A DNA stretch of 64,000 bases from Salibacterium halotolerans (GTDB lineage Bacteria; Bacillota; Bacilli; Bacillales; Marinococcaceae), in NCBI RefSeq assembly GCF_900115625.1, contig NZ_FOXD01000014.1, forward strand, positions 36,466 to 100,465. The letters are read 5' to 3'. The translations under genes were made by a program, and so were the position numbers. Positions 8,856 through 18,859 of the stretch are shown here, one piece after another (positions within the stretch are counted from its first letter, which is position 1; every line of letters begins with the position of its first letter). The notes under the pieces were generated by a model. The model was not told the origin of the DNA. It made no database searches and saw nothing but the letters and a program-made list of their open reading frames with translations.

Positions 8856-8985
8856 ACGTCTCTCTTACTCCTTATTCTCTTTCTATTTCTACGATCTTTC
8901 GGGTATCAACTTTCTTAATTCTACAAAATATCATGAAATAGAAAAAGAATCAATTACGGTACAACGGAGCCGGGGAGACTCTGCA

Positions 8986-9498
8986 TCAGGATCCGCCTGA
9001 GGTGCTGCCGGAGGGTTTAAGATTCCATGCAGCAAGCCCGTTTCCACTGTGATTGGTATAGGAGAGTTCATAATGATTGGAATCTCCTACGTCGAACGCA
9101 AGTGTTCCTCTGCGGAGTCCACCGGCTCGAATCTGACCGCCGACCAGCCGCTGATCGTCATAGGAAGTCAAATTTTCATACGTGTGTCCATCGGCGTCTG
9201 TCACGAGTATATTAAACAGAGGAATTTCCCGGGGCTGTTCCGCCAGGTTCTGAAACGAAATATCTGCAACCAAAACCTGTTTTTCCTGCTGACTGGAAAA
9301 GTAGGAATCATGAACAGTGATGTTGAAATCTCCCACTTCCGCCGTTTCACCGGGAGCAAGAAGTCCGCTCGAACTGGCAGACACCTTCTGTTCGAACGTT
9401 TCCTGCTCTCCGGCTGAGCGCTGGGACTGAATAAACATACCGCTGAAAATACCCAGTACCAGAATAAGTCCAAACAGCAGCCATAATTTTTTATCCAT
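8986..9498 (-). CDS. DUF4352-type exported protein
   Basis: This 170-residue protein has an N-terminal membrane anchor (LWLLFGLILVLGIFSGMFI, residues 5-23) followed by a low-complexity linker and one immunoglobulin-like DUF4352 domain (GDFNITVHDSYFSS through LAFDV). It ends in a Gly/Ser tail. There is no lipobox Cys, so it is probably a membrane-anchored surface protein. The function is unknown. It lies 74 bp downstream of nadE on the same strand. Confidence 0.75.
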   Translation of the reverse strand: MDKKLWLLFGLILVLGIFSGMFIQSQRSAGEQETFEQKVSASSSGLLAPGETAEVGDFNITVHDSYFSSQQEKQVLVADISFQNLAEQPREIPLFNILVTDADGHTYENLTSYDDQRLVGGQIRAGGLRRGTLAFDVGDSNHYELSYTNHSGNGLAAWNLKPSGSTSGGS

Positions 9499-9572
9499 TT
9501 CCTTCTCTCTCCATTTCTTCTGCGCGTGTCTCTATTACAAAACGTGGTTTCCCGATGCTGGGGCGGAATGTT

Positions 9573-10397
9573 CTATTTCCACCAGTCATCGTGAACAGTA
9601 ACAGGAAGCTGTCTTTTATGTTCTGTCTGTGCATACCGCCGTATAATCTGTTTAGCTGTGTTCGGATCAATGTCCCGTCCTTCAAGGAAATCATCCATCT
9701 GCGCGTATCGGAAACCAAGCGCTTCCTCGTCCGGCAGTCCGGGATTGTCGCTTTCCAGATCGGCAGTAGGTACTTTTTCAAACGTCACACCCGGGGCATC
9801 GAGCTTTCGCAGCAGTTCTTTTCCCTGACGTTTATTTAAGCCGTACAAAGGAGCTATATCACAGGCACCGTCTCCGTGTTTTGTGAAAAACCCGGTTAAT
9901 GCTTCCGCCGCATGATCTGTTCCGATAACGAGGCAGTTGAATTCAGCAGCAATGTCATACTGCACTTTCATGCGTTCCCGTGCTTTCGTATTGCCTTTGT
10001 TAAAATCGCTCATTTCTCTTCCAACTGCATCACGAAACGCTTCTTCCGACGCATCGACAGCTTTTTTAATATTCACCGTGATGATGGAAGCTGGATTAAT
10101 AAATTCCATCGCGGCTGCAGCATCTTCTTCATCAAACTGTTTACCGTATGGAAGACGCAGTCCAGCAAATGTATAGGATTTTGTTTCTTCGTCATTCAGT
10201 TCGGCCACAGCCTTCTGCGCCAGTTTTCCGGCAAGAGTCGAGTCCTGTCCTCCGGAAATCCCCAGCACATATCCATCTGCACCGGTATGTTTCAAATAGT
10301 CTTTAAGAAAGTTTTTACGTACTTCTATCTCTTCTTCAGGGATAATTGATGGTTTAACTTCGAGCGCTTGTATAATTGACTGTTGATCAGCTTCCAT
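9573..10397 (-). CDS. nadE: NH3-dependent NAD(+) synthetase
   Basis: This 274-residue enzyme performs the last step of NAD synthesis, amidating deamido-NAD with ammonia. The ATP-pyrophosphatase loop [16 protein letters not shown] is near residue 45, and the [21 protein letters not shown] segment is characteristic. Length fits the homodimeric bacterial NadE that lacks a glutaminase domain. It starts at ATG 10397 behind an AAACAGGAGGG site. Confidence 0.95.
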   Translation of the reverse strand: MEADQQSIIQALEVKPSIIPEEEIEVRKNFLKDYLKHTGADGYVLGISGGQDSTLAGKLAQKAVAELNDEETKSYTFAGLRLPYGKQFDEEDAAAAMEFINPASIITVNIKKAVDASEEAFRDAVGREMSDFNKGNTKARERMKVQYDIAAEFNCLVIGTDHAAEALTGFFTKHGDGACDIAPLYGLNKRQGKELLRKLDAPGVTFEKVPTADLESDNPGLPDEEALGFRYAQMDDFLEGRDIDPNTAKQIIRRYAQTEHKRQLPVTVHDDWWK

Positions 10398-10448
10398 TGT
10401 TTTCCCTCCTGTTTCCTTCTTTTTTCATTTACCTGTTGTGTCGATATT

Positions 10449-10766
10449 TTAAACATAATCAGTAGACGTTCCGGCAAAACGACGAAGCTGGTAAAGCATC
10501 CCTTCTTTTTTCATAATTTCAGTCTGGGTGCTTCCGAGCAGATCGAAATGGGGATACGCCTCCCGATTATGAATCCATTCCGGTTTCAGGCCGTATTGCC
10601 GGCCCCATTCTGCCAATTTCCTGATATCGCAGCATCCCGCTTTTGTTACCGAATCATATTCGGGAAACCGTTTGTCGTACCAAAAGTGTGTAAGAAAGGC
10701 AATCTCTTTGTTCTGTACACCCTTTTTCCAATCATTCAGTTCTTTTCTTGTAATTCCAAACGCCAA
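10449..10766 (-). CDS. yneQ: Conserved hypothetical protein, YneQ-like
   Basis: This 105-residue protein begins MAFGITRKELNDWK and carries IAFLTHFWYD, VTKAGCCD and WIHNREAYPHFDLLG. It is recognisably the bacillar YneQ family, of unknown function. The conserved His and Cys residues could bind metal, but that is only a suggestion. It lies between yneP and nadE. Confidence 0.75.
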   Translation of the reverse strand: MAFGITRKELNDWKKGVQNKEIAFLTHFWYDKRFPEYDSVTKAGCCDIRKLAEWGRQYGLKPEWIHNREAYPHFDLLGSTQTEIMKKEGMLYQLRRFAGTSTDYV

Positions 10767-10843
10767 GGCTTCTCCCCCTTTCTTGTTATACCATATATGC
10801 TGAACTTCTTTTGCTGATAAAGTTAGAAAAATTGACAGGTGTA

Positions 10844-11260
10844 TTATTTTTTATGCATCTCATAAGCTTCATGCCAGTCAGGAAGGTGTTTTTTTATCGA
10901 GAGCGGACGGAAGGACTCTTGATCCACACATACATGGGTGCTTGTTCCTTCCGCACAGCGCCCCCCATCTCCGTTTATGATGGAATAACCGTACACGACA
11001 CGAACCCCGTCATATGTTTCAATCCAGGTATGAAGCTTAACCTGATCCCCGTAACGAACCGGCGTCTTATAATGCAGATCGACGTGGATAACAGGTGAGA
11101 TAATACCTGCATCTTCGAGTTCTTTATATGTAAAACCGAATTCTTTGATTAAATGGGTACGCCCAAGTTCACACCAGACAACATAATTGGAATGATGTAC
11201 AATCCCCATCTGGTCTGTTTCCACGTACCTTACTTCAATGTCCGTAACTGTTTCTTTCAT
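10844..11260 (-). CDS. yneP: Acyl-CoA thioesterase, hotdog fold (YneP-like)
   Basis: A 138-residue 4-hydroxybenzoyl-CoA thioesterase family protein. The active-site region VRYVETDQMGIVHHSNYVVW holds the catalytic Asp. ATG 11260 behind GAGGGG is chosen over in-frame upstream starts. Its first 26 bp overlap the 3' end of the AAA+ gene, so translation may be coupled. YneP-type thioesterases hydrolyse acyl-CoAs; the exact substrate is not predictable. Confidence 0.88.
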   Translation of the reverse strand: MKETVTDIEVRYVETDQMGIVHHSNYVVWCELGRTHLIKEFGFTYKELEDAGIISPVIHVDLHYKTPVRYGDQVKLHTWIETYDGVRVVYGYSIINGDGGRCAEGTSTHVCVDQESFRPLSIKKHLPDWHEAYEMHKK

Positions 11261-13610
11261 TATCTTCCCCTCTTTTTTCCAATTGTTTATCATGCCATGC
11301 TGCCGCAGCATCATCCACAGTCAAAAGACGGAGTATATGTTCTGAATCAACCGGTTCTTCTGAAATCCGAAGCGCCTGCTGCTGAAACATTTCTTCACTT
11401 ACATCTTCTGCTAATCTGGCATTGCCGGATGTATCGATTTCGTTATACATGGCCGCAAGTTTTTGCTGCGCTTCTTCCTCCAGTATATATCCATATTTCC
11501 TGCAGTATTCGGCCGTGATCCGGAGAAGGTCTTCCGGCGGGAAGGAAGGAAAATAAAACGTTTTTTTAAAGCGGGATTCAAGCCCCGGATTTAATTGAAA
11601 CAACTCTTCCATCGGGCCTGGATATCCCGATAAAATCACAACGAGATTATCCTCGTGTTTTGTCATTTCTTCAACCAGCGTATCCAATGCTTCTCTCCCG
11701 AAATCTGTTTTAGCAGCTCCGCCGAGAGCATAGGCTTCATCTATAAAGAGAACACCTCCCAGTGCTTCCTGCACTTTCCGTTTTGTTTTCACGGCAGTTT
11801 GTCCGGTATATTCTGCAACGAGATCACTTCTTCCTGCAACAATCAGATGACCACGTTTCAACAGTCCGAGCTCTCTCAGAATGCCGGCGTAAATACCGGC
11901 TACTGTTGTCTTTCCCGTTCCGGGTGGACCGTGGAAGACCGTATGAAGCTGGATCGGTGCAGCCGGCAGGTTTTTCTGCCTACGCTGATTTTGAACCTGG
12001 ATAAAGGCGGCCAATTTTTTTATTTCCTGCTTCACATCTTCGAGGCCGATCAGCTCATCCAGGCGTTCCATCGGCTGTTCTTCCTTTTCATGACGTTCCT
12101 CCAAAACAGGATCTTTAACATCACTGCCTGTAAGAATAGCAAAATCATCAATTGAATCAGACGACGTATGTCCTATAGATGCTCCTTTTTGAAAAATGGC
12201 ATCCATAATGATATCCTTCACCGATCTGGCGTTACCAAAACTTTCATCCACCTGGACGTTTTCAATTCGTTTCTGCAATTCCTGCCTGCCATCTTCCCTA
12301 ATAACAAAATCATTATCAAAAGCAGTCTGTTCTGCAATCCGGATTAATTCATCCATCGAATAATCAGGCAGGTGAATATGATTTGTTTCCGGAAAACGGC
12401 TGCGCAGGCCGGGATTGGCTCGTAAAAACTGCCTCATCTCCTCCGGATACCCGGCCATGATAACGGCAAAAGTCCCCGCATATTCGCTGTTTGTCATTGC
12501 TGTTAACAGTGTGTCTATCGCAGTCTGCCCGAAATCATTCGAATCCATTCCGTCTCTTTTCAGGCTGTAGGCTTCATCAATGAACAGAACACCGCCTACT
12601 GCTTCTTTGACAAGATTCATCGTCTTCTCTTCCGTCTGCCCGACATAGGCACCGACAAGATGAGAACGGTCTGCTTCCAGCACTTCATTTTGCTGCAGCA
12701 GACCGAGTCTTTTATATATGGCAGCAAGGAGATGGGCAAGCATGGTTTTGCCGGTCCCTGGATTACCGGTCAAAATAATGTGCAGGCTTCGTTCATCGTG
12801 CAGGGTGTAACCTTTTTCTTTTCTGATCCTCTGATATTCCAGATAGTGATACAGACGATGCACCCTTTGTTTCACACGTTCCATTCCAATTACCTGATTC
12901 AGTGCTGCAAGCGGGTCGTCTTCCTTCCGGGATGACAGACTTTCATGATTCATCATTTCCTGCCAGCGCCGGCTGCATCCTGTCAGCTCATTCAGGGACG
13001 ATTGCATCTTTTTTACCTGTTCCGGCGGGTAAAACGAGCCGGATACGGTATCAAGGTATCCCTGCGCCGCCTCTTTTAATTGAACATAAGCGGACGAGCC
13101 TTCATCCAGGAGGCGACGCACCGCTGAAAGATCGATGTCATAAGCCTGCGCCGCCTCTTCAACGTATTCATCCGGATCGTCTATCCACTCCATGACTTCT
13201 TTTAGATTCTGTATTTCCTGTTCTGCTGCGTGTTTCAGCTGTTCTACAGCTTTTTTTCGCGCACTGCTCTGATCGGTTTCGCGTATGGAAGGAAGGGCAT
13301 GTGTAAATACGGTATCCCTTATCGTGAAAAGCTGATACACACTGGAAAGTTTCTTCAGTACAGGTTCATCGGCGGATAGACTCTGCCCTTTCTGCAGCCA
13401 GCTTTTCACCAGCGGGTCAAATCGATGCTTCTCAAAAAACCTGTCCCGTGCCATCAACCCATAAAGCTTCGAGGCCAGGTTTCGTTCTTCCGGATTGTCT
13501 TCTCTTAGTTGACTGAGCCATGAGCGGATGTCTTCAAGCGTCATGGAAATATGACCGGATTCCCATTCTGAAGTTGTAGATACTGCGTTCTGGAATTCCT
13601 GTTCATCCAA
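11235..13610 (-). CDS. Tandem CbxX/CfxQ (SpoVK-like) AAA+ ATPase
   Basis: This 791-residue protein has an N-terminal helical region (about 1-240) and two consecutive AAA+ domains of the CbxX/CfxQ-SpoVK type. The first has HIILTGNPGTGKTMLAHLL and VGGVLFIDEAYSL; the second has HTVFHGPPGTGKTTVAGIY and GGVLFIDEAYALGG. Both also carry the LRSRFPET or LESRFKKT arginine motif. The two halves look like a duplicated SpoVK unit. Such proteins are expected to form hexameric remodelling rings; the substrate is unknown. The gene overlaps the thioesterase gene. Confidence 0.88.
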   Translation of the reverse strand: MDEQEFQNAVSTTSEWESGHISMTLEDIRSWLSQLREDNPEERNLASKLYGLMARDRFFEKHRFDPLVKSWLQKGQSLSADEPVLKKLSSVYQLFTIRDTVFTHALPSIRETDQSSARKKAVEQLKHAAEQEIQNLKEVMEWIDDPDEYVEEAAQAYDIDLSAVRRLLDEGSSAYVQLKEAAQGYLDTVSGSFYPPEQVKKMQSSLNELTGCSRRWQEMMNHESLSSRKEDDPLAALNQVIGMERVKQRVHRLYHYLEYQRIRKEKGYTLHDERSLHIILTGNPGTGKTMLAHLLAAIYKRLGLLQQNEVLEADRSHLVGAYVGQTEEKTMNLVKEAVGGVLFIDEAYSLKRDGMDSNDFGQTAIDTLLTAMTNSEYAGTFAVIMAGYPEEMRQFLRANPGLRSRFPETNHIHLPDYSMDELIRIAEQTAFDNDFVIREDGRQELQKRIENVQVDESFGNARSVKDIIMDAIFQKGASIGHTSSDSIDDFAILTGSDVKDPVLEERHEKEEQPMERLDELIGLEDVKQEIKKLAAFIQVQNQRRQKNLPAAPIQLHTVFHGPPGTGKTTVAGIYAGILRELGLLKRGHLIVAGRSDLVAEYTGQTAVKTKRKVQEALGGVLFIDEAYALGGAAKTDFGREALDTLVEEMTKHEDNLVVILSGYPGPMEELFQLNPGLESRFKKTFYFPSFPPEDLLRITAEYCRKYGYILEEEAQQKLAAMYNEIDTSGNARLAEDVSEEMFQQQALRISEEPVDSEHILRLLTVDDAAAAWHDKQLEKRGEDNERNSYGH

Positions 13611-13666
13611 TCCGACCCTCTCCTTTCTCCCTCCCGGATTTTTCTGCCGCCGTTCTTCGGAAAAAT

Positions 13667-14188
13667 TTACACATTATCCTTTTGTGCGTCTTCAGTCTGT
13701 ATCTTCGGCATCCAGCTGCGAATAACGATGATCAGCAAAAAACCGACCGTTCCTCCAATGGTATTCAGAAAAACATCGTCCACATTCGCCACACGGTGGG
13801 TAAAAACATATTGGTTTATTTCAATAAATAAAGAAAGAAGAATAGATAAACCCGGAACTATCCACCACGCTTTTTTACTATGTATCAACATTAATGCTGT
13901 CAGCACTCCAAAAGGGAGAAACATCACGATATTGCCGCCAAGAATGACGACAGGATCCACTACATCCGGACTGTAAACGGCAATCCGGTAAATGCTGCGG
14001 AAAAAATCCAGATTATAGTTTCTCCCCCCGGGCCCCACCGGTCCATAAGAAGAACCGTGATTCCAGGCAAACAGCGTAACGTAAAATAAAACGGCCAGAT
14101 AAAGCAGAAGCAGTATCATAATTACCGGCTTTGCTTTTAAGACGAGCCGTTCTGTCTTATGTAATTTATTTGTATTTAAATGTCCCAT
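13667..14188 (-). CDS. VanZ-family membrane protein
   Basis: This 173-residue protein has about four or five predicted transmembrane helices (for example MILLLLYLAVLFYVTLFAW and NIVMFLPFGVLTALMLI) and the VanZ-like motifs NIVMFLPFG, SLFIEINQYVF and VANVDDVFLNTIGG. VanZ relatives are linked to teicoplanin tolerance and envelope processes, but most chromosomal copies have no assigned function. Confidence 0.85.
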   Translation of the reverse strand: MGHLNTNKLHKTERLVLKAKPVIMILLLLYLAVLFYVTLFAWNHGSSYGPVGPGGRNYNLDFFRSIYRIAVYSPDVVDPVVILGGNIVMFLPFGVLTALMLIHSKKAWWIVPGLSILLSLFIEINQYVFTHRVANVDDVFLNTIGGTVGFLLIIVIRSWMPKIQTEDAQKDNV

Positions 14189-14349
14189 TTGTCCACTCCT
14201 GAAAAATTCACTGCCTGTCTCCTTTAACTATTATCTGTTCTGCCTGTCTGTTTGACAAGTGAAATGCTGGATTTTATTGAATTATAATAAAGAATTGATT
14301 TTTATTTTATTAGAAATACGGTACGTGAAATTTTTTATTGAAGAAAAAA

Positions 14350-14371
14350 ACCGGGCCCTTTTAGGCCCGGT
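14350..14371 (-). terminator. Terminator after aconitase
   Basis: An 8-bp GC-rich perfect stem (ACCGGGCC with GGCCCGGT, loop of 6) is followed on the minus strand by a run of seven T. Confidence 0.9.
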
Positions 14372-14380
14372 GCAAAGAGA

Positions 14381-17119
14381 TTATACTCTCTTTTCCTGTT
14401 CCACTTCAGCAAGCTTATCGCGCAGGACAAGCTGCAGAATGCCGCCGTGGCGGTAATAATCCATTTCAACATCACTGTCAAAGCGGGCTACTGCCTTAAA
14501 CGTCTTCTTCGTTCCATCCGGTGCGGCGGCTTCCACTTCGACGAGTTCGTGCGGCGTGACATGGTTATCGACTTTCACGTCGAATGATTCTTCTCCGGTG
14601 AGTCCCAATGTTTCAGCGTTCTCCCCTTCCTGGAACTGAAGCGGGAGTACACCCATCAACACGAGGTTACTGCGGTGGATACGTTCAAAGCTTTCGGCAA
14701 TAACGGTCTTGATGCCGAGTAGGTTGGTACCTTTCGCAGCCCAGTCACGGGAACTTCCCATGCCGTAGTCTTTACCGGCGATGACCATCAGGCCGGTGTT
14801 ATCATCTTTGTACTTCATGGCGGCATCATAAATGGCCATCACATCGCCGGTCGGCCAGTATGTTGTATACCCGCCTTCTGTGCCGGGAGCGAGCTGGTTT
14901 CTGATACGGATGTTGGCAAACGTACCACGCATCATCACTTCATGGTTACCGCGTCTTGAACCGTAGGAATTAAACTGGGACGGCTTCAAACCTTTTTCTG
15001 TCAGGTATCTTCCGGCCGGGCTGTCTTTGGCGATCGCTCCTGCCGGGGAAATATGGTCCGTTGTAACCGAGTCGCCGAATTTCCCGATGACACGAAGGTC
15101 GTTCAGCGGTTTGATGTCATCCGGCTCTTCCGACATTTCTTCAAAGAACGGTGGATTCTGAATGTAGGTGGATTCTTCATCCCAGTCGTACAGTTCAGGG
15201 TTATCGTCGGACTGAAGTCTATTCCAGCGTTCGTTATTGTCAAACACGCTCTCATATTCGTCTTTGAAAAGCTGCGGCGAAACATTTTCATGAACAAAGT
15301 TCTTGATTTCTTCAGCGGAAGGCCAGATGTCTTCAAAATATACATCGTTTCCGTTTTTATCTTTGCCGAAGGATTCATTGTTCATGTCAAAGTTCACGTT
15401 ACCTGCCAGCGCGTACGCCACAACGAGCGGCGGCGAGGCTAGATAATTGGCTTTAACAAGCGGGTGAATCCTGCCCTCAAAGTTACGGTTTCCGCTCAGC
15501 ACGGACGAAACGAGCATATCATTGTCGGCAATGGCTTTTTCAATTTCTTCAGGCAGCGGCCCGCTGTTTCCGATACAGGTGGTACAGCCGTATCCGACAA
15601 GATTAAAACCAAGTTCGTTCAAGTAAGGCATAAGACCAGAATCTTCCAGATAGCGTGTAACGACTTTGGACCCTGGCGCGAGCGAGGTCTTCACATACTC
15701 CGGAACATCGAGTCCTTTTTCCACGGCATTTTTCGCGAGCAGTCCGGCGCCGATCATGACGTATGGATTCGATGTGTTCGTACAGCTTGTAATGGCTGCA
15801 ATCGTCAGCGCGCCTGTTTCCATTTCAGACTCTTTGCCGTTCGGATGGGTGACCTTCACTTTTTTATCCACATCTTCCGGTGCCAGTCCAAATCCTTGGT
15901 TGCCCGCAGGAGCGGTAAGCGCTTCGTTGAACGTCTTTTTCATCTCTGACATCGGAATGAGGTCCTGCGGACGTTTCGGACCGGAGAGACTTGGTTCAAT
16001 CGTGGAAAGATCCAGTTCCACCACTTTCGTGAATTCCGGTTCTTCCGCTCCGTCTTCATAAAACATATTGTTGGCTTTCGCATAAGCTTCCACCATATCA
16101 ATATGTTCTTCGGAACGGCCTGTCAGACGCATGTAATTCAGCGATTCCTGGTCAACAGGGAAGAAACCACAGGTTGCTCCGTATTCCGGTGCCATATTGG
16201 AAATGGTGGCACGGTCTGCAAGCGGCATTTCTTTTAGTCCTGGACCGAAGAATTCGACAAACTTGCCTACCACATTGGTTTCACGGAGAAGCTGAGTCGC
16301 TCTTAAAGCCAGGTCGGTAGCAGTGGCGCCGTTCGGAAGAGAACCTTTCAGGCGGACGCCTACAACTTCGGGAGCCGGGAAGTATGACGGCTGCTGCAGC
16401 ATACCTGCTTCCGCTTCGATACCTCCGACACCCCAGCCGAGAACACCCAGACCGTTAATCATGGTTGTATGGGAGTCTGTTCCAACAAGTGTGTCCGGGA
16501 ATGTGTCCACTTCGCCGTTCTCCGTTTCTTTCGTGTGAACGACAGAAGCCAGATACTCCAGGTTCACCTGGTGCACGATACCGGTAGCCGGTGGAACAGC
16601 GCGGTAGTTATCAAACGCTTTTGTAGCCCAGCTCAGCAGTTTGTAGCGTTCTTCATTGCGTTCGAACTCAAGATTCATGTTCTGTTCGAGAGAATCCGAT
16701 GTTCCAAACCGGTCTACCTGGACGGAGTGGTCTACGACAAGATCAACCGGGATGGCCGGATTGATTTTGCCGGCACTGCCGTTCATGTCTGCCATTGCTT
16801 TACGAAGAGAAGCAAGGTCCACCACAGCAGGTACACCTGTGAAGTCCTGAAGGATAACGCGTGACGGTTTGAACGGTACGTCTTCGCTTCCTCCATCTTT
16901 TGTTCCCCAGCCAGCAAGACTCTCCACGTGTTCTTTTTTAATCACTTTGCCGTCGAGCTGTCTAAGCAATGACTCAAGCAGCACTTTCACTGAATACGGA
17001 AGCTTCGATACATTACCGGAACCGGCTTCCTCCAGTGCTTTAATGTCATAGTAGTGATACGTTGTTCCGTTGGACGTAAAAGTCCTGCGGGCGTTAAATA
17101 CATCCTGATAAGCACTCAT
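14381..17119 (-). CDS. acnA: Aconitate hydratase
   Basis: This 912-residue enzyme is full length for the AcnA/CitB-IRP1 group. It isomerises citrate and isocitrate in the TCA cycle using a [4Fe-4S] cluster. Cluster cysteines are in [10 protein letters not shown] (about residue 450) and [14 protein letters not shown] (about residue 515). The C-terminal swivel domain has [30 protein letters not shown] promoter is visible just upstream, so it need not depend on selA read-through. Given the Fe-S selenoproteins nearby it is a possible client, but that is speculation. Confidence 0.97.
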   Translation of the reverse strand: MSAYQDVFNARRTFTSNGTTYHYYDIKALEEAGSGNVSKLPYSVKVLLESLLRQLDGKVIKKEHVESLAGWGTKDGGSEDVPFKPSRVILQDFTGVPAVVDLASLRKAMADMNGSAGKINPAIPVDLVVDHSVQVDRFGTSDSLEQNMNLEFERNEERYKLLSWATKAFDNYRAVPPATGIVHQVNLEYLASVVHTKETENGEVDTFPDTLVGTDSHTTMINGLGVLGWGVGGIEAEAGMLQQPSYFPAPEVVGVRLKGSLPNGATATDLALRATQLLRETNVVGKFVEFFGPGLKEMPLADRATISNMAPEYGATCGFFPVDQESLNYMRLTGRSEEHIDMVEAYAKANNMFYEDGAEEPEFTKVVELDLSTIEPSLSGPKRPQDLIPMSEMKKTFNEALTAPAGNQGFGLAPEDVDKKVKVTHPNGKESEMETGALTIAAITSCTNTSNPYVMIGAGLLAKNAVEKGLDVPEYVKTSLAPGSKVVTRYLEDSGLMPYLNELGFNLVGYGCTTCIGNSGPLPEEIEKAIADNDMLVSSVLSGNRNFEGRIHPLVKANYLASPPLVVAYALAGNVNFDMNNESFGKDKNGNDVYFEDIWPSAEEIKNFVHENVSPQLFKDEYESVFDNNERWNRLQSDDNPELYDWDEESTYIQNPPFFEEMSEEPDDIKPLNDLRVIGKFGDSVTTDHISPAGAIAKDSPAGRYLTEKGLKPSQFNSYGSRRGNHEVMMRGTFANIRIRNQLAPGTEGGYTTYWPTGDVMAIYDAAMKYKDDNTGLMVIAGKDYGMGSSRDWAAKGTNLLGIKTVIAESFERIHRSNLVLMGVLPLQFQEGENAETLGLTGEESFDVKVDNHVTPHELVEVEAAAPDGTKKTFKAVARFDSDVEMDYYRHGGILQLVLRDKLAEVEQEKRV

Positions 17120-17171
17120 ATGTAGTCCCTCCTCTTAAACTATGATAGAACAGTAACGAAAAAATGTCGAA

Positions 17172-17200
17172 ATAAATGATTTCCACGTTCTGTTTGTCAA
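17172..17200 (-). promoter_or_regulatory. acnA promoter candidate
   Basis: On the minus strand a perfect TTGACA (-35, 17195-17200) and a weak ATTTAT (-10, 17172-17177) are separated by 17 nt, about 50 bp before the acnA start. Confidence 0.6.
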
Positions 17201-17279
17201 AAAGCCAGGGCTTTCCCTATTTAAGAATAGCAAAACTTCCATCAAATATAAATAATTTTTTTAAGAAAAAACTGTTTTC

Positions 17280-18692
17280 CTACTGCAGCTCTTTCATTTT
17301 CTCTATTTTGGAAAGCGCTTCTGCCGTCACTTTCATCTCCTCTTCGGTAAGCGTACGCAAATCAACCAGTATTTTCTCATGTTTCACCCTGACCGCGATA
17401 GGAGGATCGGAATACGTACGAAGACACGCAGCCGCTTCCTCAGCGGATAGAGAAGATGGAGTAATGGCAGCGGCGGCTGTTGGAAGTTCCACCTCCGGCA
17501 TCGTTCCGCCGCCGACTCTGGAGTATTCATCTTCCACAGCCGCTTTCCACGTCGACAGCTGCAGGGAATTCAGAAATATTTCGGCCCGCCTTTTCACTTC
17601 CTCTTTTGTTTCCAGTACCATCCGGACGGCCGGTATTTCTGTTTCCCTGTTCCCCGCGTAAGCTTTCAATGTTTCTTCAAGTGCAGCGATTGTCATTTTA
17701 TCTACACGCAGCACTCGTGCCAGCTGATGTTTTTTTAAACGGTCGATCCATTTCTTCCGCCCCGCTATAATGCCTGCCTGGGGACCGCCGAGAAGCTTAT
17801 CTCCTGAAAAGGTCACCAGGTCAGCACCGGTGGCAAGCGCTTCTTTCACGGTAGGTTCCGATCCAATTCCATGTTCTTTAAAATCATACAGAGCGCCGCT
17901 CCCGAGATCTTCATAAACAATCATATCCTGCTGCTGTTCTGCGGCCACTTCTGTGAGCTCCGAAAGCGGTACTTCTTCGGTGAATCCAATCGTTTTAAAA
18001 TTACTGGTATGTACCTTCATCAGCATCGCTGTATCCGGCCCGACCGCCTGTTCATAATCCCTGCGGTGGGTTTTGTTCGTCGTGCCTACTTCCACAAGTG
18101 CCGCCCCGCTTTCTTCCATAATAGAAGACACACGGAATGAACCTCCTATTTCCACGAGCTGTCCGCGGGAGACGATGACCTCTCTTTTTTTTGCCAGTGC
18201 TTTCAATACCATATAAACGGCAGCCGCGTTATTGTTAACAACCATGGCAGCTTCAGCACCGGTGACAGTCTGAATTAAATCTTCCAGAATATCATGGCGT
18301 GACCCGCGCCCGCCGGAAGAGATGTCGTATTCAAGGCTGGAGTACCCTGCAGCAGCCTCGGCTGCCTTTTTAACGGCTTCATCACTCATATTTGCCCGTC
18401 CGAGGTTCGTATGAAGAATGGTACCTGTTGCATTAATCACCTGCTTCAGACGGCTTTTTCGAAAGGATTCGAAACGGCCGGACACCTGCTGCAGCAGGTA
18501 GGTTTCCACTTCATTCTGCGAAGAAAGGTCAGGGCCTGTTTCATGAAGCCATTCTTCCCGAAGCCGGTTCATCTCCAGGCGCAGCCAATCTGTCAGCAGG
18601 TTTTCATTACCGAGTTCCTGCTTCATTTCAAGAAACCTATGTTTATTCTGCATCTCATGAACAGGGGGAATCCACCGCAGTTTCTCTTTCAT
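17280..18692 (-). CDS. selA: L-seryl-tRNA(Sec) selenium transferase
   Basis: A 470-residue PLP enzyme that converts Ser-tRNA(Sec) to Sec-tRNA(Sec) with selenophosphate. The N-terminal domain (about 1-80) would bind the tRNA D-arm; VINATGTILHTNLGRA (86-100) and SGDKLLGGPQAG (296-307, PLP Lys about 299) are diagnostic. I chose ATG 18692 behind AAGGAAG; an adjacent TTG is also possible. It is divergent from selD and its leader contains a strong hairpin. Together with selD, selB and selC in the same 8.5 kb it completes the Sec decoding pathway, apart from seryl-tRNA synthetase. Confidence 0.97.
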   Translation of the reverse strand: MKEKLRWIPPVHEMQNKHRFLEMKQELGNENLLTDWLRLEMNRLREEWLHETGPDLSSQNEVETYLLQQVSGRFESFRKSRLKQVINATGTILHTNLGRANMSDEAVKKAAEAAAGYSSLEYDISSGGRGSRHDILEDLIQTVTGAEAAMVVNNNAAAVYMVLKALAKKREVIVSRGQLVEIGGSFRVSSIMEESGAALVEVGTTNKTHRRDYEQAVGPDTAMLMKVHTSNFKTIGFTEEVPLSELTEVAAEQQQDMIVYEDLGSGALYDFKEHGIGSEPTVKEALATGADLVTFSGDKLLGGPQAGIIAGRKKWIDRLKKHQLARVLRVDKMTIAALEETLKAYAGNRETEIPAVRMVLETKEEVKRRAEIFLNSLQLSTWKAAVEDEYSRVGGGTMPEVELPTAAAAITPSSLSAEEAAACLRTYSDPPIAVRVKHEKILVDLRTLTEEEMKVTAEALSKIEKMKELQ

Positions 18693-18722
18693 CAATACGT
18701 CACTTCCTTGTTTTTTAGAAAG

Positions 18723-18757
18723 AAACAGCCGGTGCCGGAAAACGGAGCCGGCTGTTT
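18723..18757 (-). promoter_or_regulatory. Hairpin in the selA leader
   Basis: A 10-bp perfect inverted repeat (AAACAGCCGG with CCGGCTGTTT) lies between the predicted selA promoter and its ribosome site. It is followed on the selA strand by TCTTTCT. No other minus-strand gene precedes it, so it is not a simple end-of-gene terminator. It could attenuate selA. Confidence 0.5.
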
Positions 18758-18775
18758 TCTCTCTATCCAGTGTCC

Positions 18776-18826
18776 GCTTTTATTTTAGTGTATCGTTTGT
18801 GTTCATGCAAACAAACGACGTATACT
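18776..18826. promoter_or_regulatory. Divergent selA/selD promoters with a shared operator candidate
   Basis: For selD: TTGTGT (18797-18802), 18 nt, TATACT (18821-18826). For selA on the minus strand: TTGCAT, 17 nt, TAAAAT. Between them lies an 8-bp inverted repeat TCGTTTGT-N10-ACAAACGA (18793-18800 and 18811-18818) overlapping both -35 regions. The half-site TCGTTTGT recurs upstream of the transporter gene at 22581-22588. Confidence 0.55.
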
Positions 18827-18859
18827 GTAATCAGTAAAGACAGCAGGGAGGTGGACGCA

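Noticed and set aside
8856..8985. SAM riboswitch (S-box) or T-box upstream of metA
   Set aside because: Only about 130 bp is available and none of the conserved S-box or T-box sequence blocks is present.
17119..17280. selA and acnA as a functional operon
   Set aside because: A consensus TTGACA promoter lies in the 160-bp gap, so separate transcription of acnA is more likely.
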